DNA of 64,000 nt from Lycocorax pyrrhopterus obiensis (Eukaryota; Chordata; Aves; Passeriformes; Paradisaeidae), in contig JACSVZ010000004.1 in assembly GCA_014706295.1 (NCBI GenBank), forward strand, positions 10,946,465 through 11,010,464. Direction: 5' to 3'. The position numbers and the translations under genes were made by a program. The notes under the pieces are model-generated. The model did no database searches. It worked only from the letters and a program-made list of their open reading frames with translations, and was not told where the DNA came from. Of this stretch, positions 23,911 to 37,000 are shown one piece after another (positions within the stretch are counted from its first letter, which is position 1; each line of letters starts with the position of its first letter).

Positions 23911-23935
23911 TTTTTTTGTTTCATTTGTTTTACAG
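23911..23935 (+). promoter_or_regulatory. MACROD2: Splice acceptor of the 31-nt exon
   Basis: A nearly uninterrupted T-rich tract of about 20 bases ends in TTTTACAG just before GCC. A very strong acceptor is sensible for so short an exon, which leaves little room for exonic enhancers. Confidence 0.85.
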
Positions 23936-23966
23936 GCCTTTCCCTGTATTTCAACTGGAATTTATG
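23936..23966 (+). CDS. MACROD2: MACROD2 internal exon (31 nt), macro-domain ADP-ribose loop
   Basis: This exon reads GCC TTT CCC TGT ATT TCA ACT GGA ATT TAT G, giving AFPCISTGIY plus the first base of a Gly codon. It is bounded by TTTTACAG and GTAAGA, both good splice sites. MACROD2 removes mono-ADP-ribose from acidic residues of proteins. In the macro-domain family the ISTGIYG segment is the loop that wraps the ADP-ribose phosphates. The MACROD1/MACROD2 signature AFPCISTG is complete here. The exon starts in phase 0 and ends in phase 1, and it joins exactly with the exon at 50406 to complete Gly and continue FPNEP. Codons before and after lie on exons outside the window or 26 kb away. MACROD1 is less likely because the next exon matches MACROD2 better. 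Confidence 0.93.
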
Positions 23967-24335
23967 GTAAGACAGACCTTCAATGTCACTTATTCTTACT
24001 CATTTTTCCTCATTATTGGTATTTCAGACAGTGATATTTCATATCAGATGTCTCATCAGTCATTTTGTCTCACCAATATATTTATACTGTGTTAAAAAAC
24101 AGAGGCCCAAAGCCTTCGGCTGTGACTGGGTGCTGGTGTGCTGGGAAGTGGGATACTGTTGTGCAGCCCTTTGCATAACCCTTAGAGCCTGTGAGCCAAG
24201 ACCTGCAACTGTGATTACACTTCTGCAGTTACTCTTAAACATGCTGCTGTGGCTTCAACAGGGAAAAATAGGGGTCTGGCAAAATTTTCCACCCAGAAGG
24301 AAAGCAAGAAAGATGCCACCATGTCCAAGACTGGC

Positions 24336-24360
24336 AAAAAAAAAAAAAAAAAAAAAAAAA
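24336..24360. repeat. A25 homopolymer
   Basis: A run of 25 A lies about 370 bases downstream of the 31-nt exon. The upstream flank (GCCACCATGTCCAAGACTGGC) did not match any retroposed gene I recognise, so it is listed as a simple run. Confidence 0.9.
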
Positions 24361-24785
24361 GGCAAGCCAACTTGTTAGAGTAACAGGAGATTATCATAGT
24401 TCCCTTGAGTTTTGCTTCCACAATTTTAGTTTATTAATTTACATGCAAATTAACATGGCCTGAAGGACCTGGAAGGAAAGGGTTATTGTAAGTCTCTTGA
24501 TTCGTTGTAATCATAAGGTAATCCATCACTAATAGTCAACTTGCTTTTGGTTGGCAAAAAGAAGTGAGCATGATGTTTTAAGGAGGAAGAGAACAAGCAG
24601 TTCAATATTTAGCAAAAAATTGAGAAATTTGAGAAAACATGCAAATTACAAAGGCAATTTTTTTTCCTTAAACAATTACCTATGTGGATTTTTCTTCCAT
24701 TTAGGTTCAGTGAATGCATAGAAATGATTGTACGTTTGATTACTTATACAATTTAAAGTTTTTAAAATAAAGATGTTTTAAAGAA

Positions 24786-24930
24786 ACACGTGGATGTACC
24801 ACCCCTGTGACAGTTGAAGGCCAGGTTGGATGGAACTTTGAGCAACTTGGTCTAGTGGAAGGTGTCCAAAGCGGGGTTGGAACCAGATGGTCTTTAAAGT
24901 CCCTTCCGACCCAAGCTATTCAATGATTTA
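24786..24930 (+). mobile_element. CR1 3' fragment, sense
   Basis: The segment contains GAAGGCCAGGTTGGATGGAA, GAGCAACTTGGTCTAGTGGA, GGTTGGAACCAGATGGTCTT and CCCTTCCGACCCAAGC, then TTCAATGATT. This is the classical CR1 C-terminus and 3' UTR, 5'-truncated. The left boundary is approximate. Confidence 0.9.
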
Positions 24931-27900
24931 ATGCTAAACAGCAATAAATTTTTAAAAAAGCCATTATCATGTAACAATGTAGTATGACATAAGTCATAAC
25001 ATACAGTAATTGTTAGATAAGATAATTTGAGCTTTGACTAATTAGGTAATTCAGATTCAAGAGGGGAGAAAGAAAGGCAGGAATATTAGGCTTGTTCCTT
25101 CTTTTTCAAGGACCTCTTGTTTAAAATTTTTTGATGTTTGTAAATCTGAAATAGGCTTCAGAAGGTGAAATCTAATTCAATGTGGGTGCTGTATTCCCTT
25201 CTAGTTGAACTGCACTTCCGTTGTTGCAGAAGAACATGCAGAGCACTAGAATTGGCTGAATATAAATCTGGTTTCAGATAAAGCTCTGCCTCAGTTCTCA
25301 GTTTTGGTCCTCCTTTTGAACTTGAAGGCAAGCTTTGCATTTTAGGCCTTGACTCGTTGGCTTAAATCTTGATCTTTTACATAGATACATTTTTGTTATT
25401 ATTTTACAAAATCAAGCAAGTCATGCTGTAAATATATGGAAATTACTAGTAAGTGGGATGTACAAATAATAATAGTTCACTTTATTTTAGAATTGGCCTA
25501 TTTAATAGAAAAGTCTCAGCAGGTGAGAAATATGGTTCCCCAAAGCCAGCAGAGAAAGTTGGAAAGGATTTCTGATGGGAATCTTGAGTTTATGTGAGGT
25601 TTTCAATGCTTTTCTCGAAGGTAGCTGTGGCATTACTGAAACATTATACACTGTGGCAGATGCTTTTTCTGTAATTGTTTGCTGTTTTCACTGTTGGAAA
25701 TAAAATGCATTTGTGCTAAAATGTTCTGTTTTTCTGAGGTTGTTTTTGTGGCTTTTTTGGAGGGGGAATACAACCTCTAATCGATGGTACTGTTTACATT
25801 TTAATAAATACTTTCTGTTCCTCAATTAAAAAAATACTTTCCTTCTTTACAGACTTTCAGATGCCTGAGAGTAATAATTAAACAGGCAGCCCTGCATCTG
25901 GCTTCAGGTGTCAGTATTTTCAAGAATATTTGATAGCAGTTGCATTGCTAAAATTACACTGTGGGTGGTGACATGTTTGCAATGTAAAATTCACACAAAC
26001 CCCACAAAACTATGCTTTCATCTTTTTGGTTTTGTTGGGGTTTTCCTCTTTAAGCATGCATATATATTCCTTTAGATAAAGGCAGCGTGTAGATGAAAAA
26101 GTGGGCCAGCCTCACTCCTGGTGGCCAAGCTGATTAGGATATCTTTGTGCTGTGCACATAACCCTGGACTGTCCCAATAAAATGTTATGGAAGGAACACA
26201 CTTGTTCTTTCCTCATCTTGGATCCATACAAACAAATGCTTTCCCTTCAGAAACCTCTGGCTGAGGATGCAATTTCTCCTACAAATTGAAGTAGAGAAAT
26301 TTGCAAGAGATCAACTGAGTATATCCAGCATATTCAGTATCTGGGTATATTCAGAATCTGGATTGAGTTCTTCTCCAGACTCTTGTAGGTGTACAGATTG
26401 CTCACCTTCACTCTTGTCATTAGGCCAGTGTTCACACTGCTCTGGGGAGCAGTCCATTCTTGTTTTCATCACTGCAGAGCACGCCTTTACCCCCGTAAAA
26501 AGGAAGCTGGGAAGAAACAGGCAAGCAAGGCTCTTTCTGAGGTCTTGCCAAAGGGCAGATTCCTTTCCATGGGAAGAGTGTTAGATAGAGGAAAAGTCTA
26601 CCTTTCTTCCACGCTTTCCTGATGCTCCATCTCCACCCATCACACTGTGGATGTTTCAGCTTGAGCAAGTTACAGCCGTGGGAAGGCCATTTGACTGCTG
26701 CACTGTGCCACCAGTCAAAACTTGGATTTTCATGTGCTCCTGTTTAAAGAGTGCTGGCAACAAATCCACTCACAGAGGATCTTTGGTTTAGAAGTTTGAT
26801 AGATTCAAATGAGGGATTTCATCTTTGAAAAATGACTTAGAAAGCAACCAATGCTAAATGTTTTAAGGACTACAAAACAAGCGAGAGTCTGCCCACAGGC
26901 ACTCTGGGAACAAAAAATTCCCTAAGAGATCCCCAATCCCTAATATATTTTACTAAGAGATCCCTATCACCTTTAATAAGCTTATAAACTGCTAATCAGT
27001 CTAAGAAAGCAAAGGTTGTGAAGGTTTATCTCCCCATGGATCCCTGGGTTACTCTCTTCGGTTGCAATAAATGCTTTCATTTATACCAGGAGCATGAAGT
27101 TTCCTAAATAAAACTGTTTTGGGAGGAGGCCTGAGGATTTACATGACTCCCATGGCATTAGGGAGGTATTGGAGTATCAAGCTACACATACTCAGCAGCT
27201 GTTAAGTAACACACAAACATAAGCCTGAGTGCAATCTTAACATTGTCTTTTTCTCTCTTTTTTTTAAGCCAGACCAGTTAGATTTTTAGGAACTTTCTTA
27301 CATTTTGTCTCTTTTTCGTTTTTAAAGCAGTTTTACTATCTGTTTGGACAAAAGGTTATAAAAAAGGGATGAAAAAGTCTATAGACAAATCTATAGTTCA
27401 GAGGGTACAAAGTGCTATTTTAGGCTGTAGTGTGTCAGATTTTCATGTTATAACAGTGGATCACCATTTACATGTCCAATTTCCCCATAATTACTGTCCT
27501 ACTATGTCTGAGGTACCTTCAGAAGGGGGCACTGGGGGGGAAATGCCACTTTCTTTAGTAGATTTTCCGAAAGAGTTATTGTGTCTTTAAGAAGCTCTCC
27601 ACAAATCGTGGCGTTTGCAGCCTGCAAAGTGAACAAGGATGTTGGATATGGTGCTACAAACCTTCCAAGCCACAAAATTAAAACAAGGCTCTGCAGATGG
27701 GTGTAAGGAGACAGGAATTTTCATGTTTGTCACAAATATGTTGAGAGGTAATTGTGGGATAGGCTACATATGGAAGGAATTGAAGATGTTATGGTCTATG
27801 CGCACCTATGTGTTCCCTCCTTACTGTTACTTTACAGTAATACAGGGTTTGGCTTTCATCCGAGATACTTACGTTGGCAACATAAGCTGCTCTCTGGCAA

Positions 27901-28574
27901 CAGAAACTAGTATTTAAATGTTATTTTAAACTTAAGGGAGGGGGAAAAAAGAAAAAAGAAAGTGGGGGAAGAAAAATGAAACTGAATTCTTCAATTGGTG
28001 TGTATTTCTATCTCTACATCAATATAGCTGTATGTTGTACCTTAGCTTGATTTCATGAAAATTATGTCCTCTGTCCTTTCTGAGAAGAAAGATAGTGGCA
28101 GCTCTTAGTTTTGTTATGAATTTGTACTTGCATTTCTTTTAAAAACACGGAGAGAAAAAGACCAAGTGCCACAGAAGTGCAGAATGTCTGTGGTGATTTA
28201 GGTCGTGGAAATGCACAGTTTCACCACATTTTAAACATCATTATTACATTGAAGTAAGTCTTGCTGCTTGTAGAATCAGGCCACTGAGGCCTACTTGTAG
28301 CTTTTGGCCTGGTCATGAGCAGAACATTGCACGGTTTTATTTGTTATGTGTTGCTAAAGGGGAGTCTGAAAAGAAAAAGAAAAAATAGAGTAAACTAGGC
28401 TGTTTGTATAGGAAATAGAAGCATATAATCCATTCTCAGGGGAGGATGCAGGGAGGGAGCACAGATCCTCCGGTCTGCTTTAGATTTGGGGGAAGAGGTC
28501 CTTTGGTCTTGTGCCGGCTTGTGTCACCGCTGTCCTGACCCCCAGTGCATCCTGCTCAGGGTCCAAAGAGTGAT

Positions 28575-28685
28575 TAATCCTGCCACAGAGGGCTGGAAGC
28601 ATATCCATCAGCTCTTCTCCCCGTGAGGTGATCCAAGGTAGATTATAACAAGGGATTAACCGACAGGTGTTCTACTGAAGGATTA
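28575..28685. promoter_or_regulatory. Cluster of TAATCC (OTX/CRX/PITX-type) sites
   Basis: TAATCC occurs at 28575-28580 (+), and as GGATTA at 28653-28658 and 28680-28685 (minus-strand sites). A further GATTATAA lies at 28641. TAATCC is the core site of bicoid-class homeodomain factors. Three in 111 bases is suggestive of an enhancer but may be chance. Confidence 0.2.
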
Positions 28686-30004
28686 TAAAAGCCCTCTGAA
28701 AATCTGAGCCAGAAGACTAAACCAAATGTTTTCAAAGGCAGAATAAATTCCTGACACAGGGTTAAAGGTTGAGGCCATCTATTTCTATCTTTCTCATCTG
28801 TTTTTTCTCATTTTTCTGTTGGCATTTCATTTCTAGGATAGATGTTCCTTTAATGAGCAATTCTAATAAGGGTTGCACTGTCATCTTTCCAAGGAAGGAG
28901 TTAGCTGTAAATTTTTCAGAGCACTATACACGAATGTGTAATAAGTAACTATGAAGTAGTTTTGTATTTATCTCCAGTCTGGTGCTTTGAGTTCCTGTCA
29001 CCATTAAAAAGGCCTGATGCTTATGTGATCATCAGGATTTGGATATTGTGATGTCAGTTGAGGTTATCCAGGAAAATGGATATTATCATATAAATTTTTT
29101 GTGATTAAAAAATCCCAATCCAGTAGGTCACATAAGGAAAGCTCCTATTAAGAAGATTTTCGTAACTAAGGTAATTTTTTAACGTGATCTGTAGCGCCTC
29201 ATCCCTCAACTCAGACCACATAAACTTTTTTGACACTGTGTGGTTTTAAAAGACCTTTTTTGTAACTCATTGGGAGTTAATTGCATTTTGTTATTTGCTC
29301 CATAATTGGCATAATGTAATATGTTAGCAAAAATGAAGATATATGAGAATTCATTCTTTGATGCTTCTTTTGGGACTGATCACTGGTTAAATATATTATT
29401 ATTAAAATTAATAATGGTAACAGCTATGAAATTACTATTATAATATTCACGTAATCCTAGAAATCTAATTACTACTTGTATAAAAATTTGTTACATGCAT
29501 TATTTAACAGTGTTCTTATTTCAGACAGTGTGGCATCCATGATACTAATTGGTGTCTTCCCATAATTTAAATACTAAAAAAATTATCACAGGGAAGTGTA
29601 AATCGATGATCTCTCAGCAGTCTAAAATTAACATTCATATAATGTATTTAGCAAGGAGAAGCTCTAACTTGAATCCAGACAAGAGACTTAATAATCTCTC
29701 TTTTTCAGTGGAAATTGGCTTTTTATGGATAATGTAGTTTGACTATCTAGAATTTTATCTATTCTGAAAGTCTTGCTGACTGGTCCAATTTTCAGCATTT
29801 CCCCTGAACACTAGAGGACAAGTCCTGTCCTTCATTCCAATGGCATTTAGTGACTGTCCTTAAAAATTTCCCTTTGAAAACTTAGACTGTTGATCACTGA
29901 ATATTCAGTTGCCTTATGACCTCTCTTTTAGTCTTTTCCATGTTTTCTTCAGGAAGAAATAAAAGTCTATGCAATTATTTTTTCCTTTTAAAATTATATT
30001 TTTT

Positions 30005-30019
30005 TATATATATATATAT
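30005..30019. repeat. (TA)n microsatellite
   Basis: About seven TA units follow a T run, within very AT-rich intron. Confidence 0.85.
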
Positions 30020-33000
30020 TCCATCCATATTTATATTAGATATGTATTATTATATTAATTGCTCCCTTCAATCTTGCAGCTGCCCCCCTCTATAACCTCA
30101 TTGTCTGGGTTCTACTTTGCAAGAAACAATTGTGTGCTCTCTTGCTCTTATTTCATAATGTTTTCCGTCTTGAAGCTCCTAGCATGGCTCAAGTTCCTTT
30201 TGCAATGAGCTCTATAGGTATCTCCAGACTGCTGAGGAAAAGCCAGGAACATCTCCAAAGGCATCAAAAACATGTTGAGCTTCGGGCACTTTTCTCCTTT
30301 TTCCTTTCACTTTTTGTATTATTATTTTTTTTATTGGGTAACTATCCTGTAAAGCATAAATAAGTTGGAGAAGTTCTCTGGTATTCAGAAAGCATATTGC
30401 AGAAATCATAAACAGGGCTTCAGCTGGTCAGATATATTATTTGCTTTCATATTTGTGGTTTTCTATTCAAAGAATTAGGAATGTCTCAATTACCGTGATG
30501 AAAGTTAAAACTCTATTTTGTTGTATACCAACAGAATCACTTAATTCTCTTTTCTAAATTTTCCTGGCTAATGTCAACAAAATAATCTGATGTGTTTGTT
30601 CTGTGGCTTTACACTCCAGAAAAGCTAAAGCTCTTTGAAGCTAATTTGTTAAGAAATGAATTGAAGTAAGAAAATAAAGCTATATGGACCTCATCCTAGA
30701 GACATTGCATTAAGATGATACACGAAGTATAAAATATTTCTTGGTAAAAGGCCCAGTTATTGCTATCCAGTTTTTTTCTTTGATATAATCTTGCCCCTTG
30801 CCCCAGGAAAGAGCATGTCTCTAAAATTTAACTTGGAGCCCAATCCATTAGTGAATTCTACCGTGTTGTTGTGGGTGTCTTTTAACCATAGTCATGATTA
30901 GATGTAGTGTGAAAACATAGTCATTATAAGAATATCTTTTTCATGCCTTCCTGCATCTTAGCACTTAGCAGTGATTTCATTTACCTGTGCACTGTGGCAT
31001 AACTAGTCTTGTATGTAGTCCTAGTTATACCACACACATCCTGTATACTTTAGCAGCTAGAAAAAGCTTGCCCAGGGCAAGATTTCTATTCCTAGATGAT
31101 CACCCACAATCATTTTAATACCATGCAATTGTTTTATCTGGAGTTTACAAAAATAAACAGAAGGAAGCTGCCATGAAGCCTGATGAACATGATGCTCTTA
31201 GTCCCATGATTTAATTTTAGGTAGTCCTGTGAGGAGCAGAGAGTCTGACTCAATAATCCCTGTGGTTCCCTTTCAGCCTGAGATATCCTGTGACTCTGAG
31301 TGTATTCAGTTGAGTCCCACTCAGAGCTTAAAACTCATTCTGTTAGGACAGAATAGTAGTACAAGTCTTTATCTATGTGTCCTTGCAGAGCTTTTAAAAG
31401 CCCTGACACACTAAAGCTGAGTAGGAATAATATTTGTGGCATCTCGTACATCAAATAGTTTTACCAAAAAGGTGTCAGCCTTTGGTATCTTTTTGAACTT
31501 CTGCAACTGCATTAGATAGTAAATGCCTCAGGAAAACAGCTTCTCTTTCTCATTATTACCTTATTTTTTAGTGCAGAGAGATAGTTCCGTCTTGGTCTGG
31601 CCACAAAATATTGTGGTGCTGGGCCTTATTTGTCCTACTTTTTATTCTCCATAGCAGACTTTGTCTCTTATAGTTTATTTATGCAATATTTATTGTAATG
31701 GTCCTGGTCGGTGTTGGAGACCCTTAATACTACTCCAGTACAAACACAGAAAGTTGCCATGTACATAAATTTACATTACCAAGGTCATCTCTCATTCTTA
31801 ACCTTGGTCACTTCAAGAAGTTCGGAAGAAATGTGTGTGAGAATATGGAGACTTTTAGGTGGCTTGTGAAAGGTAAAAATGCGTTGCTGTTAGGGCAAAT
31901 ATCTTTCTCCTGAAATGAAAGAAAAGATCGACAGAATAGACTTGCTATCATCAAAATACCTGGAAGTCAAGCTAAAGGTGTCTCTGGCTCTGAGGGTCGT
32001 TCACTGTATTGTCCTTTTTCCTGCATCTTTGTTAAATAGGAATGGTGCCATATATCACTGGAAAGGGCAACTGCCACTGAGGCAGAATAGCAGAGCTGGA
32101 TGATTCTGTGTAGTGAATGACTAATCCTGTTTCTAAGCCAAAATCCTGTTTATAAGATGTATTCTGCAGCTCTGCACACCGCAGATTGTGTTGGCAGCTG
32201 GGTTAATGGAGGGCCACCTTGGGCTGGAAGAGAGTTAGTTGTGCCTTTTTGTCTTGGGAATGCTTTTAGAGCTGTCGTGTGCCGCACATGTTGGCAAAAA
32301 GTTAACCTGTCTTTTGTCTCAAGGTGTGATGCGCCAGAAAATAGTGTAAAATACTGCGAATTACAACAATGGAAGGAAGCATCTATTACAATGGTCTGAA
32401 TTTTTTTTGTAGAAAAAGGGATTTTTTTTTTAACTGGTAATTTCTGAGGTAATAGAAAGTTAGATTTGTACACATTGAATTTATGCAACTCAAGTAACTT
32501 TCTGGTGGTTGTATCAGTGAATAAAACAAATTGCATGTATGCGTTGCCACGACTGCAGTGTTATTTCTCAAATTCCATATTTATAATTGTTAATAAAATA
32601 TCAGGTTGTTGTGGAATTGTTTCCTGTTTGATTAATCTATCAGAATCTGATTATTCAATTTAAGGTAGTTGCCTGTATCAATGAAATATTACACAGCCTG
32701 TAAGAACACATGAGGCTTATTGCAGAAGAAATGCATCAGGAGTCTGAATTTACCTTTCTGTGAGTACTGTTGGGGAGAAAGTTTGAATCCTTTCCAGAGC
32801 TTCTGTGCAGAGCAGAATCATTGCTAGGTTTGTTTACTTGGCAGTAGTTGTATACATATTAAATTCGCCTTCAGGTTTATTCAGGGTGAGGCATGCAGAA
32901 ACAAATGTGCACCTTCTTGTTGAAGAGTGTTAAGTCAGAAATTCGTTACATATTAACAGAGTAACTATGAAAACAAATGTGGACGGGCTCTTTGTGTACC

Positions 33001-33672
33001 TGCCAGGCAGGCAGGATAGAAATCAGCCTTTTACACTGAAGAGGTGCTTTGGGCAGGGGGAAGTCACCTTCTGCTTTAAAATACACTTTAGGTCAGGCTT
33101 CTGCTCAGTAGAGCTGCATTTGGTTTATTTCTGAGCTGTCACTACTGCAGAAAAGGACCGGTTCAAGGGGTGTTCTGTGAGAAGATAACTGTAATTGGCA
33201 ATCCATTTCTTCATTTCCATGCTATAGCTGGCCTTGATGAATTAATCACGATCAAATACAGGCTGCAGGAAGGGGGTGACCCATGTAGCACAGAAGAAAA
33301 ATGAGGCCCTGTGCTGGCATGACAGACTAATCCTTCAGTTCGCCCCTTTGACTGAATGAGGGGACTTGTTGGTGTGCTTGTCACCAGCACCGCCTATAAA
33401 CAAACTGTTCACTCTCGGTCAGAGGGTTTGGTGGGTGTGATAAAGGTTACTGAGAGCATCCCAACACCTCATCCATCACTGATGTGGCACAGGGAGCTCC
33501 TGGATTAGTCCTGAGGAGGAAAAGTCACAGTGGCTTACAAGATCCTGCCTTGAAGAGAGAACAACCTAAATTGTGTTTGTGGAGTGATTTTGTGTCTGAT
33601 CCCATGGGAACCAAAATGACTCCTTGGTTTGGCTGGATGTGTTATGGCTACTGCAAAAACCAGCAAAAATTT

Positions 33673-33735
33673 GGGGTTGAAGTTTAGATTACATTAGGGT
33701 CCCTTCCAACACAAGCCGTTCTATGATTCTGTTAT
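33673..33735 (+). mobile_element. CR1 3' tail, sense
   Basis: The segment contains GGGGTTGAAGTTTAGATTAC, then AGGGTCCCTTCCAACACAAG and CCGTTCTATGATTCTGTTAT. This corresponds to the final about 60 bases of a CR1 copy with its terminal octamers. Confidence 0.8.
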
Positions 33736-34007
33736 TATTGCTGGCAGGTCTGAGCGGCTATAGCTTCACATAGACTCTGATTTTATTCTAGGGAACAGGA
33801 GGTAAGCTGGTTCCAGATGGAAAGGAAAACAATGGCAGCCTAAAGAAAATTATTTACTCTGAAAGTTATGTAGAGAACTTGGGAACTTTTGGAAGATGTT
33901 TGCTTAATTTCCTTCTTTTTTCTTATCTATTTTTTGGAATTGTGCGGCAGCTGTGTGGCTTCTAGGGTTATATTAGAAATATGGGACTCTTTTAACTGGC
34001 CTACTCA

Positions 34008-34039
34008 TAATAATGTTCTTTACTTAATAATGTTCTTTA
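34008..34039. repeat. 15-bp direct duplication
   Basis: TAATAATGTTCTTTA occurs at 34008-34022 and again at 34025-34039, separated by two bases. A recent slippage event is likely. Confidence 0.85.
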
Positions 34040-37000
34040 TTCTATCTATGTCTATGGTTGTAGGTTTTCATCTGGTATCTAAAATAGAAGCAGCTAAGTT
34101 CATGCTGGAGCGCATTGGTTTCAGAGAAGCTATGATGATTTGTACTAGCTGTGAAATATTCCATTGCGCTGAGAGAAATAAATGTGTTTTTTTGTAATTG
34201 ACCCTGTTCACTTTGAATAACTGCATTGAGCTCAGCAGAGGAGAAATCTTGTCCAAAGTATGGTACCTTTTTTAAAATATTTGATTTGGGCAGGGAAGAC
34301 TTTATCTTACATTTTCTTGAAAGAGTATCTAGCCCCTTGAAAAGGGCATTACTTTAAAGTCTGATTTGTAAACGATTTGTGTATCTCTTTTATTCCTTTC
34401 AGTATACTACTTATATATAAGAGAATGAAAGTACTTGCTTTCCTATATGTTGCTAGATGATAATCTGTATGTATTATTTTCCAATTTACTTTTGGACAAT
34501 GCAGTATATAATTTTTTTCCCTTCTCTCTGTGATGTTTGAAAGAACCCTTTAACAGAAATACTGTATAATACTATTTAAAGGGTAATAATTTATTGTATG
34601 TGATGCTGTGGCAGTGGAAGACTTTTTGCCCCCTTCTGTTTAATTTCTCTCTGGAATACGAACACTAAACCTTCATCTTCAGGGAGTATCCCATATAGAA
34701 AATACAATCATTCATCACACATTGTGACTCGTTTCTGTTACAAACCAAATTTTGGGTTGCTTAGTCCAATCGAGTAGCACTTCCAGGTCACTCACTGAGG
34801 AGGGTGCTATTCAATGTGAATAATTGTGCCACTTCTGCATGGGGAAGACCTTGTTCAAAAACCCCTGAGCTAAATAAGAGCCAATATAAATGTCAGCACA
34901 TTGTTCTAGCTACCAGCCAGTACCGTATTTTCTGTATCCATTTTCTTGTTTCTTACTTTTGATGAACAAAAACATGTTTCTAAATTACAAAAGACGCCAC
35001 GTGAAGTGTTTGGTGTTTTGATGAGAAAAATACAGAATAGGAATATCTAGAAGTTACGATTAAGAAAAACAAGTGCATCCTCAGGATGAGAGTAAATCGA
35101 CTGTTCAAGCAGTGACCGGTGTGTGGTGCATAGTTTCAGCTTTATGTACCAGCTCATTATCCAATGTTGGAGAAATGGAGTATCGGTTTTACGCAGAATG
35201 CTTATCACCGTAAATTGCCCAGTGTAGGCTGTGAGCTGCAGACAGTGCAATCTTAATAGCTTCTGAACCGATGCAGTTTTATGGATTCAGAACATTAATC
35301 ATTCTCTTATGCCCTTAATTACCATTAGGTAGTTACACTTGTGTGTGTAATAGGTGCTAAACATTCTGCCACTGATAGGTTTTTAACCATTCTTTTTGTT
35401 GTAGCAGTAAACATGCTATAGCTGACTGTTCGGAGGCCAGAACATATTTTTTAGCCTAGTGCCATTAGGAACATGTCCAATGACATTTTGAGCTGTATTT
35501 GCTGGTTGGTTGTAGTCTTCTGGGTTTGGTTTGGTTTTCAGGGTGGTTTTTTTCCCTGTCTCTAGGAATGAGAGTAGAGAACAATTCTGTTGCTAAGCTG
35601 GCACTGCTTAATTAAGAGATGATGGTTCTTTCTCTTTTGGCCTAGTTTACAAAGTGAGAAAGGAAGGAAAAGCTGATATATTTTTCACAGTGCTAAAAAC
35701 AGTATAGAAGAAACAAGTGATGCTATTTATGTGCTGGCCATGCCAGTCACTGCTCTAGAAATCTTCTGTTGTATTTTGCTACCAACATTATGAGTTACAA
35801 TTTACTAGTTTTCAGTAAAGCAATGAATCACTGATACATAGTAGGTCCTTCCCATAAAAAGATGTAAGATTCAAAGCTCCCTTCTAATCAGAGCTGCTAG
35901 CCATGATTCAGGTAATGAGAATGCATATTGGCAATGCTTCTGTGTTATTCCTAATGAGGATTTCATGTTATGGAACCTTATACCCATCTCTCAATTGTAT
36001 AGCTTGGTGTAGTTGACACCATTTTATTGACTATAGGTAATCAGAAGCAGTGACTGTAGTTACCCTGATGGGGTACCCTCTTGGGTGGCCAAGAGTTAGA
36101 GAATATACAACTGACGAATGTGAGTGTAACTCCCCACATGTATTTTCAGTTGATATTTTCCAAAATTGTGCACAAGTGATGTGGGAATATGTAACGACTC
36201 TGCCCTTGTATTTCTTTAATAATGCCAGCATGTTCAAAATTGTGTTACTAACGGCAGTCAGTGATGTTCTGGCTGTGGAATTTGAGGCATTTGATAGTAA
36301 AGAATTAGCTTCCCAATAGTTTCTTAACTTGTTTCATGTTTTCAAGATTCTCTTTCCTAGTAGTTGACCTTCTTCTGAGTTTCCCATGTTGATTACATGG
36401 CATTTATGCTGACCTTAACTAAGCTGAGCATTTTCTGAAAAGGAATAAATAGAAACATTTCTCCATCAGCACTAATGCCAATAAAACATAGGTTTGAAGT
36501 TCATATATTAAGTTTAAATTACATATGATTTCAAGAAATTATCTACTTTTAAAAAATTGCATTTGATAACAAATTGTGTTTGCTAACCAAGACCAGTTTT
36601 CACAAATTATTGAAGTTCCATGGTATCAAAGCTAGGAAGAGGTCACCTTGATATTTGTACTGAATACATTTAAGCCTTGGCTCCACGTTTTATCATTCTT
36701 GATGTCTTAAATTTTCTCTTACCTCCACAGTTTTTTTTAATCTACTTATTTTTATTATTTGTTTTTATGACTTACTGTCAACATATTTCATTGATTTTTC
36801 TACTTACTAAACAAAATGGTTTTGCCTGAATTTCATGTGTAGCCTTAATTTTGTAACTTTTAATGTGTGATCCATGCTATTTAGGTTACTCTGTATTTAT
36901 TGCTTGTTTTTGTCACTGCCTACTAAATACATTAATTTCTGTGGATCTCTAAATTGTAAGGCTCCTCTCTTCCTCAAAAGTGTCAGGACAGATGATGAAA

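Larger units (their letters stand above)
1..23935 (+). other. MACROD2: MACROD2 intron, 3' part (upstream of the 31-nt exon)
   Basis: This stretch ends in a strong splice acceptor (T-rich tract then ACAG) directly before the 31-nt coding exon, so it is read as the 3' portion of an intron whose start lies outside the window. It is AT-rich and CpG-poor. It contains two LTR remnants, a 1.45-kb CR1 piece, an old CR1 piece, a CR1 tail and small repeats, listed separately. I searched it for the preceding MACROD2 exon and for the nested FLRT3 gene known in mammals and saw neither. The open frames present are short and show no recognisable domain. Confidence 0.8.
24931..33672 (+). other. Intronic spacer, mostly unique sequence
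   Basis: AT-rich intron. A less AT-rich patch at about 28440-28690 holds three TAATCC-type sites. 29380-29470 and 29990-30060 are extremely AT-rich. No gene or transposon was recognised. Confidence 0.55.

Noticed and set aside
24290..24360. Possible retroposed mRNA ending in A25
   Set aside because: No recognisable gene body and no clear target-site duplication. Kept only as a homopolymer.
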